Assembly: GCA_900556245.1 (NCBI GenBank)
Contig: USOC01000019.1
Coordinates: forward strand, 1-10,332
DNA from: an uncultured Prevotellaceae bacterium
GTDB lineage: Bacteria > Bacteroidota > Bacteroidia > Bacteroidales > Muribaculaceae
Direction of reading: 5' to 3'
Length of the DNA stretch: 10,332 bases
Shown piece after piece: positions 6,792 to 10,332 of this stretch. Position numbers and translations under genes: made by a program. Position 1 is the stretch's first letter. Each line of letters begins with the position of its first letter. The notes below the pieces were generated by a model, which saw nothing but the letters and a program-made list of their open reading frames with translations, searched no databases and was not told the DNA's origin.

Positions 6792-9212
6792 TTATCTTTC
6801 GCCGTACCCGTATCCGTACCCGTATCCGTATTTGCCGAATTTTCCGCTGTCTTTCGTCCCGTTGAGGAGTATCGACATGTTGCGGAATCTCTGTTCTTGA
6901 TAGATGCGTTCCACTTCTGGAAGCATTCGGCGGTCCATCGTTCCGACGCGAATCACGAAGATTGTGCGATCGGCAACGCGTGCAATCAGCGAGGTGTCTG
7001 TCACTGAAGGAACAGGGGGACAATCGATAAGGATATAGTCGTATCTCTCTTTAAGTTCTTTAATCAACAGTTCAAGTCGGTCGGACAGCAACAGTTCTGC
7101 CGGGTTGGGAGGTAACGTACCACTTGGTATGAAGTCCATTGGCAAACCGGACTGTGAAGCAGGGATGATGACGTCGGTCAGTTCGCATTGGCTGTTCAGA
7201 TAGGTGCAAGTGCCTTTTTTCGGGGAGTCGATAGCCTTCGACAGTGTTCCTTTTCGGATATCAAGGTCGACAGCAATCACTTTTTGTCCTTTCAGACTCA
7301 GTGCGCTTGAAAGGTTGAGCGTGGTAAACGATTTACCGCTCCTCGGATATAGTGATGTGACCATAATAGCCTGAGCTTCTTCGTTTTTTCCAATCATAAA
7401 GTCGAGATTTGTGCGAACGACACGATAAGCTTCGTTGATTGGGTTTCTGCTGTGCCTTTCAATGAGATTGACAGGCTCTGAGTCTTCCGTCTTTTTCATA
7501 AGGAAACGAGCGATTCCCGTATGTTTCTCTTGTCCGTTCGATTCAAGAGGCACTTCACCCAGAATAGGAGCCGAGAGTACTTCGATGTCGTCTCTGTTGC
7601 TCACCTTGGTATTCAGTATATTAAGCATGAACATGTATCCCAGTGGAATTGCAAGTCCCAAAATAAGAGAAGCCGCATAGATGATTGGTTTCTTTGGTGA
7701 AATCGGTGTGTCTGCTCCAGTCGCAGGTTTTAGCAGACGGGTATTGTCTACAACGATGCTTGCCTGAAGCTCGTTTTCTTCGCGTTTCTGAAGCAGGTAG
7801 AGGTAGAGTTGCTCTTTGATTTTTTGCTGGCGTTCGATGGACAACAGCTCTTTAGCCTTTCCGGGTCCGGAGGATATGCGGCCTTCAATGGAGCGTTCTT
7901 GTGCGCTTAGTCGGTCAGCTTGTATCTTTAGCGTGGAGATATGGTTGTCTACGGAACGCAAAATAGTGGAGCGCATCATTTTCAGCTGGTCATCCAGGTC
8001 TATGACCAGCGGGTTGTTTTCGCTGCTGCCACTTAGAAGCCTCTGTCTGTCAAGCAAACGCTTGTTGTATTCAGCGATTTGCGATTCGATGGTTGTGCTT
8101 CCGATTCCGGAATTGGAAGGGAGCAAATCGTATCCTTTTGAATCGTCTATAAGATATTCTTTGATGAAACGGGCGATAGCCAGTTGGTTGTAGGTGATGA
8201 ATGTCTGTTCCGCAAATTTGGCAGACTCTTCCGACACTTTCTCCGTTTCGGAAGATATGTCCATCAGTCGGTTGTCGCTTTTGAAACGTTCAATATTTGA
8301 ATCGACACTGCCCAGTTCCTGTTCAATGACAAGCAGTCGTTCGTCGATGAATTTGGCGGTGTTGACAGTCGATTTGTTGGTATAGCGTACCCATTCTTCG
8401 TTGTAGGCTTCCAGCAATGTGTTTAGAACGTCTTCTGCTCGTCTTGGCGAAGGGTCGGTGAAACTGAAATTGATGACTGTCGAATTCTTATCGGCCAGTT
8501 CCACGTTGAGACGGCTCATATAGCCTTTTACGGCATTATCCGGGTCAACGTACTGAACGTATAGTGCATTATTGAAATTTTTATCGAAATCCTTGGTCTT
8601 TTTTAGCACGATACTGCCAATCGGGAGTTTGATTTCAATTCCAAACGATGCTTTCATTGGCTTGAAATCAACTTCTTTTCCGTTGGCTTGCAGTTCGGAG
8701 ATTTCCACTTCGTTTTTGCCGATTTTTTTCGCACGAAGCGAAAAGCTTCTGACGCTCGTTTCGTCGGGCAATGCAGACAGTTTGGTAATCTCCATCTCTA
8801 CCGGGGAATTGCGGTACCATGTTGTGACGCGTCCGAGCCAGTTCTTGCTGGTGTAAGAAGTGTTTAGTCCGAGTCGGTTGATGACGTCCTTCATCAAACT
8901 CGGTGACTTAAAGGCCTGGAGCTCATTGTAGACATCGATGCCCGTGCTGCCGATGCCTAAATCGGCAAATGCAGCCAACTCGCTGATTTGCGCCTGCCCT
9001 TTCTGGTCGGAACGAAGCATGACGCTCGACGAACGTTCATAGATAGGTTGGGTCTTTGTGGCATAGTAAACACCGAATATCAGACAAACGCTGACTGATA
9101 TTGCGAAAAATAGTTTATGGTCGAGAGCCCAGTTGATTATGTCAGTTATTTGGAGTGCACTTTTTTGCTCCTGTGCGTCAAAGTTTTCTATGTTTTCTGT
9201 GGTTGAGTTCAT
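6792..9212 (-). CDS. Wzc-like polysaccharide co-polymerase with BY-type tyrosine autokinase
   Basis: An 806-residue inner-membrane protein controlling chain length and export. The Wzz-like domain begins with a membrane segment at about 34-51. A long, mostly helical periplasmic region with coiled-coil character (about 290-490) leads to TPISPKKPIIYAASL and the second membrane segment (about 509-530). The cytoplasmic kinase follows: Walker A SLYPRSGKS (620-628), Walker A' VIAVDLDIR (645-653) and Walker B YILIDCPP (726-733). The tail has five tyrosines alternating with glycine (795-803), the autophosphorylation cluster. Both halves are fused in one chain, as in proteobacterial Wzc and unlike the split CapA/CapB of Firmicutes. 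It starts 21 nt after the Wza-like gene and is followed 3 nt later by the phosphatase. Phosphorylation state would govern oligomer cycling with Wza. Confidence 0.95.
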   Translation of the reverse strand: MNSTTENIENFDAQEQKSALQITDIINWALDHKLFFAISVSVCLIFGVYYATKTQPIYERSSSVMLRSDQKGQAQISELAAFADLGIGSTGIDVYNELQAFKSPSLMKDVINRLGLNTSYTSKNWLGRVTTWYRNSPVEMEITKLSALPDETSVRSFSLRAKKIGKNEVEISELQANGKEVDFKPMKASFGIEIKLPIGSIVLKKTKDFDKNFNNALYVQYVDPDNAVKGYMSRLNVELADKNSTVINFSFTDPSPRRAEDVLNTLLEAYNEEWVRYTNKSTVNTAKFIDERLLVIEQELGSVDSNIERFKSDNRLMDISSETEKVSEESAKFAEQTFITYNQLAIARFIKEYLIDDSKGYDLLPSNSGIGSTTIESQIAEYNKRLLDRQRLLSGSSENNPLVIDLDDQLKMMRSTILRSVDNHISTLKIQADRLSAQERSIEGRISSGPGKAKELLSIERQQKIKEQLYLYLLQKREENELQASIVVDNTRLLKPATGADTPISPKKPIIYAASLILGLAIPLGYMFMLNILNTKVSNRDDIEVLSAPILGEVPLESNGQEKHTGIARFLMKKTEDSEPVNLIERHSRNPINEAYRVVRTNLDFMIGKNEEAQAIMVTSLYPRSGKSFTTLNLSSALSLKGQKVIAVDLDIRKGTLSKAIDSPKKGTCTYLNSQCELTDVIIPASQSGLPMDFIPSGTLPPNPAELLLSDRLELLIKELKERYDYILIDCPPVPSVTDTSLIARVADRTIFVIRVGTMDRRMLPEVERIYQEQRFRNMSILLNGTKDSGKFGKYGYGYGYGYGER
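6801..6830 (-). repeat. Hexanucleotide repeat encoding the Tyr-Gly tail of the BY-kinase
   Basis: Five in-frame hexamers on the coding strand (TACGGA, TACGGG, TACGGA, TACGGG, TACGGC) encode (YG)5 just before the terminal Glu-Arg-stop. The alternation gives a 12-bp higher-order period repeated twice. Gain or loss of a unit would change the number of phosphorylatable tyrosines without a frameshift. Confidence 0.85.
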
Positions 9213-9233
9213 TGTTGGCTGAAAATTATGTGG

Positions 9234-10040
9234 TTAGTCCTTCACGATGCTTACGATGAGTACACCTACCGATGTAAGTAGAGATGCAATTGAAATCCAA
9301 AGACCGACGGATTTCAAGCTGTTTTCATTCAGAGTGGATTGGCCGGCTTTCACTTTATTCGGCTGTACATAGATGACATCATTTTGTTTTAAAAAGTAGA
9401 CCGGTGATTTGAAAAGTTCTTTTGAGCGCAGGTCAACTTTACTGATTGTACGCTTCCCGTTCTCTTCGCGGATGACGTAGACCTGGTCTCGCATTCCGTA
9501 TATGGTCAAGTCTTTAGCCATACCAATGGCTTCGAGAATGGTCACCTTGTCGCCTTCTACTTGGTATGTGCCCGGATTGGTTACTTCTCCTAAAATAGAA
9601 ATTTTGAAATTGCGGAATTCGACTGTGATTACCATATCTTTCAGAAGGTTGCGTTCGGAAAGTTCAGACTTGAGCTTTTCCTGCAACTCCCATCTCGTCA
9701 GACCAGCCACATGGATTTTTCCCAAAACGGGGAATTTGATTTCTCCGTTGTCATCAACAATATATCCAATTGTCTGTTGACCCCCGCCCGTCGATGTGAT
9801 TTCGGAATTGTATTGGTAGCTGACTAAAGGAAGGTTGAACATAGCCGCCAGCTCAGGGTCTTTGCAGGAAACAATAATCGAAAGGATGTCTTTCGGTTGA
9901 ATTGTTATGCCTCGATCGCTCGTGACGGTTTCTTTATTTTGAGGATGGAGGTCTTGTAGATAAGCTATTTCTTTTGTCGAATTACATGAATAAATCAATC
10001 CGCAAAACAGGAATAGCAATAATAGTTTTAATTTGCACAT
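9234..10040 (-). CDS. Wza-like polysaccharide export outer-membrane lipoprotein
   Basis: A 268-residue outer-membrane export channel subunit. The N-terminus MCKLKLLLLFLFCGLIYSC is a lipoprotein signal with the lipid-modified Cys probably at 19. A polysaccharide-export domain follows (about 43-140: ITIQPKDILSIIVSCKDPELA, later DDNGEIKFPVLGKIHVAGLT). One SLBB domain comes next (about 147-190: ISILGEVTNPGTYQVEGDKVTILEAIGMA). It ends with a hydrophobic segment (about 246-265) that could be the membrane-spanning C-terminal helix, as in Wza. It is shorter than E. coli Wza (379 residues), with fewer SLBB units, as is common in Bacteroidetes. It is the first gene after the promoter at 10206-10236 and is 21 nt from the kinase gene. 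There is no Shine-Dalgarno sequence before the ATG at 10040. Confidence 0.93.
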   Translation of the reverse strand: MCKLKLLLLFLFCGLIYSCNSTKEIAYLQDLHPQNKETVTSDRGITIQPKDILSIIVSCKDPELAAMFNLPLVSYQYNSEITSTGGGQQTIGYIVDDNGEIKFPVLGKIHVAGLTRWELQEKLKSELSERNLLKDMVITVEFRNFKISILGEVTNPGTYQVEGDKVTILEAIGMAKDLTIYGMRDQVYVIREENGKRTISKVDLRSKELFKSPVYFLKQNDVIYVQPNKVKAGQSTLNENSLKSVGLWISIASLLTSVGVLIVSIVKD

Positions 10041-10205
10041 CTGTGACTATGATAAGTAAGATTGTTAATCGGTGAGATATGTTTCGGTACGGACAATTCT
10101 TGGGGTCACCCTATAACCTTAATTTAAGAGTGTAACTTGTTGATTTCCCGATTTATTTGTTATTGAACTAATGTCCACCCGTCACGGAATGTATAATTCT
10201 GTTTG

Positions 10206-10236
10206 CAAAATTAGGACTTATTTTTGGATTCGCAAA
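10206..10236 (-). promoter_or_regulatory. Bacteroidetes-type primary sigma promoter for the operon
   Basis: On the minus strand TTTG (10236-10233) and TAATTTTG (10213-10206) are separated by 19 bp. This matches the published Bacteroides consensus of a -33 TTTG and a -7 TAnnTTTG. The predicted start of transcription is near 10200, which leaves a leader of about 160 nt before the Wza-like gene. No other gene start on this strand is near. The -33 box lies inside the palindrome at 10232-10243. Confidence 0.7.
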
Positions 10237-10243
10237 CGTTTGC
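10232..10243. promoter_or_regulatory. 12-bp perfect palindrome overlapping the -33 box (possible operator)
   Basis: GCAAACGTTTGC reads the same on both strands and contains the TTTG of the -33 element on each strand. A dimeric regulator bound here would compete with RNA polymerase. No regulator gene is in the window, so this is inference from position and symmetry only. Confidence 0.35.
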
Positions 10244-10332
10244 TGTGGAATTTGGCATTGGGAAACAGATACTGCACGGCTCGTCCTGTTTCGGGGAATT
10301 TGTGTCATGGTGGGTGTCTCTCTTGAATTTGG

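Larger units (their letters stand above)
10041..10332. other. Upstream region without a recognisable gene
   Basis: These 292 bp hold the promoter and palindrome described separately, plus an AT-rich leader (10041 to about 10200). The leader contains a small palindromic GGGTGACCC (minus strand) near 10105-10113, possibly a weak hairpin or site. Open frames beyond the promoter are short on both strands (about 50 codons or less) and match nothing I recognise. I see no UpxY/UpxZ-type antiterminator gene, which heads many Bacteroides capsule loci, and no pair of long inverted repeats of an invertible promoter. Confidence 0.6.

Noticed and set aside
9781..9789. C-rich run in the Wza-like gene as a third contingency tract
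   Set aside because: It is interrupted by a G, with only five C in a row, and encodes Gly residues in a Gly-rich loop. Too short to be a likely slippage site.
10219..10226. TATTTTTG as a -7 box of a divergent + strand promoter
   Set aside because: The nearest TTTG upstream (10202-10205) is only 13 bp away, not 19-21, and no recognisable gene follows on the + strand inside the window.
10247..10331. GAATTTG repeated three times (10248, 10296, 10325)
   Set aside because: Spacing is irregular (48 and 29 bp) and the copies are only 7 bp. Chance is likely and no function is suggested.
10206..10332. Invertible capsule promoter of the Bacteroides type
   Set aside because: I looked for matching inverted repeats either side of the promoter and found none longer than the short palindrome. 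A partner repeat outside the window cannot be excluded.

Overview
The window is most of a capsular or exopolysaccharide biosynthesis operon, probably from a member of the Bacteroidales (Bacteroides/Prevotella-like). The case for that group rests on three things: a textbook Bacteroidetes-type promoter (TTTG, 19 bp, TAATTTTG), starts without Shine-Dalgarno sequences, and a Wza-like lipoprotein / BY-kinase / PHP-type phosphatase order. All genes I could support lie on the minus strand, so the operon reads from right to left.

Layout in transcription order. 10332-10041: upstream region with a promoter at 10206-10236 and a leader of about 160 nt. 10040-9234: Wza-like outer-membrane export lipoprotein. 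9212-6792: Wzc-like chain-length regulator and tyrosine autokinase with a Tyr-Gly repeat tail. 6788-6081: PHP-type (CpsB/YwqE-like) tyrosine phosphatase. 5985-4780: UDP-ManNAc dehydrogenase (wecC). 4751-3600: UDP-GlcNAc 2-epimerase (wecB). 3592-3011: serine-acetyltransferase-like enzyme. 3014-1936: GT4-like glycosyltransferase, interrupted by a frameshift in a G9 tract. 1931-1296: maltose/galactoside-type O-acetyltransferase. 1315-1: Wzx-type flippase, running off the left edge.

Together the genes describe a Wzx/Wzy-type pathway. WecB and WecC make UDP-ManNAcA. Glycosyltransferases assemble the repeat unit, two acetyltransferases decorate it, and Wzx flips it. The Wzc/phosphatase pair controls polymer length and export through Wza. 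No Wzy polymerase or initiating sugar-phosphate transferase is visible; they would have to lie outside the window.

The most interesting signal is a pair of identical nine-base G tracts (coding strand) near the 5' ends of two adjacent, translationally coupled genes. In the acetyltransferase the tract is in frame (ON). In the glycosyltransferase it is one base short of frame (OFF), and a single added G would restore a normal GT4 protein of about 359 residues. This looks like a two-switch slipped-strand phase-variation module for capsule structure, although a homopolymer sequencing error in the second tract cannot be excluded from sequence alone. Base composition is strongly mosaic: wecB is GC-rich, while the genes left of about 3000 are AT-rich, as expected of an exchanged serotype-specific segment.
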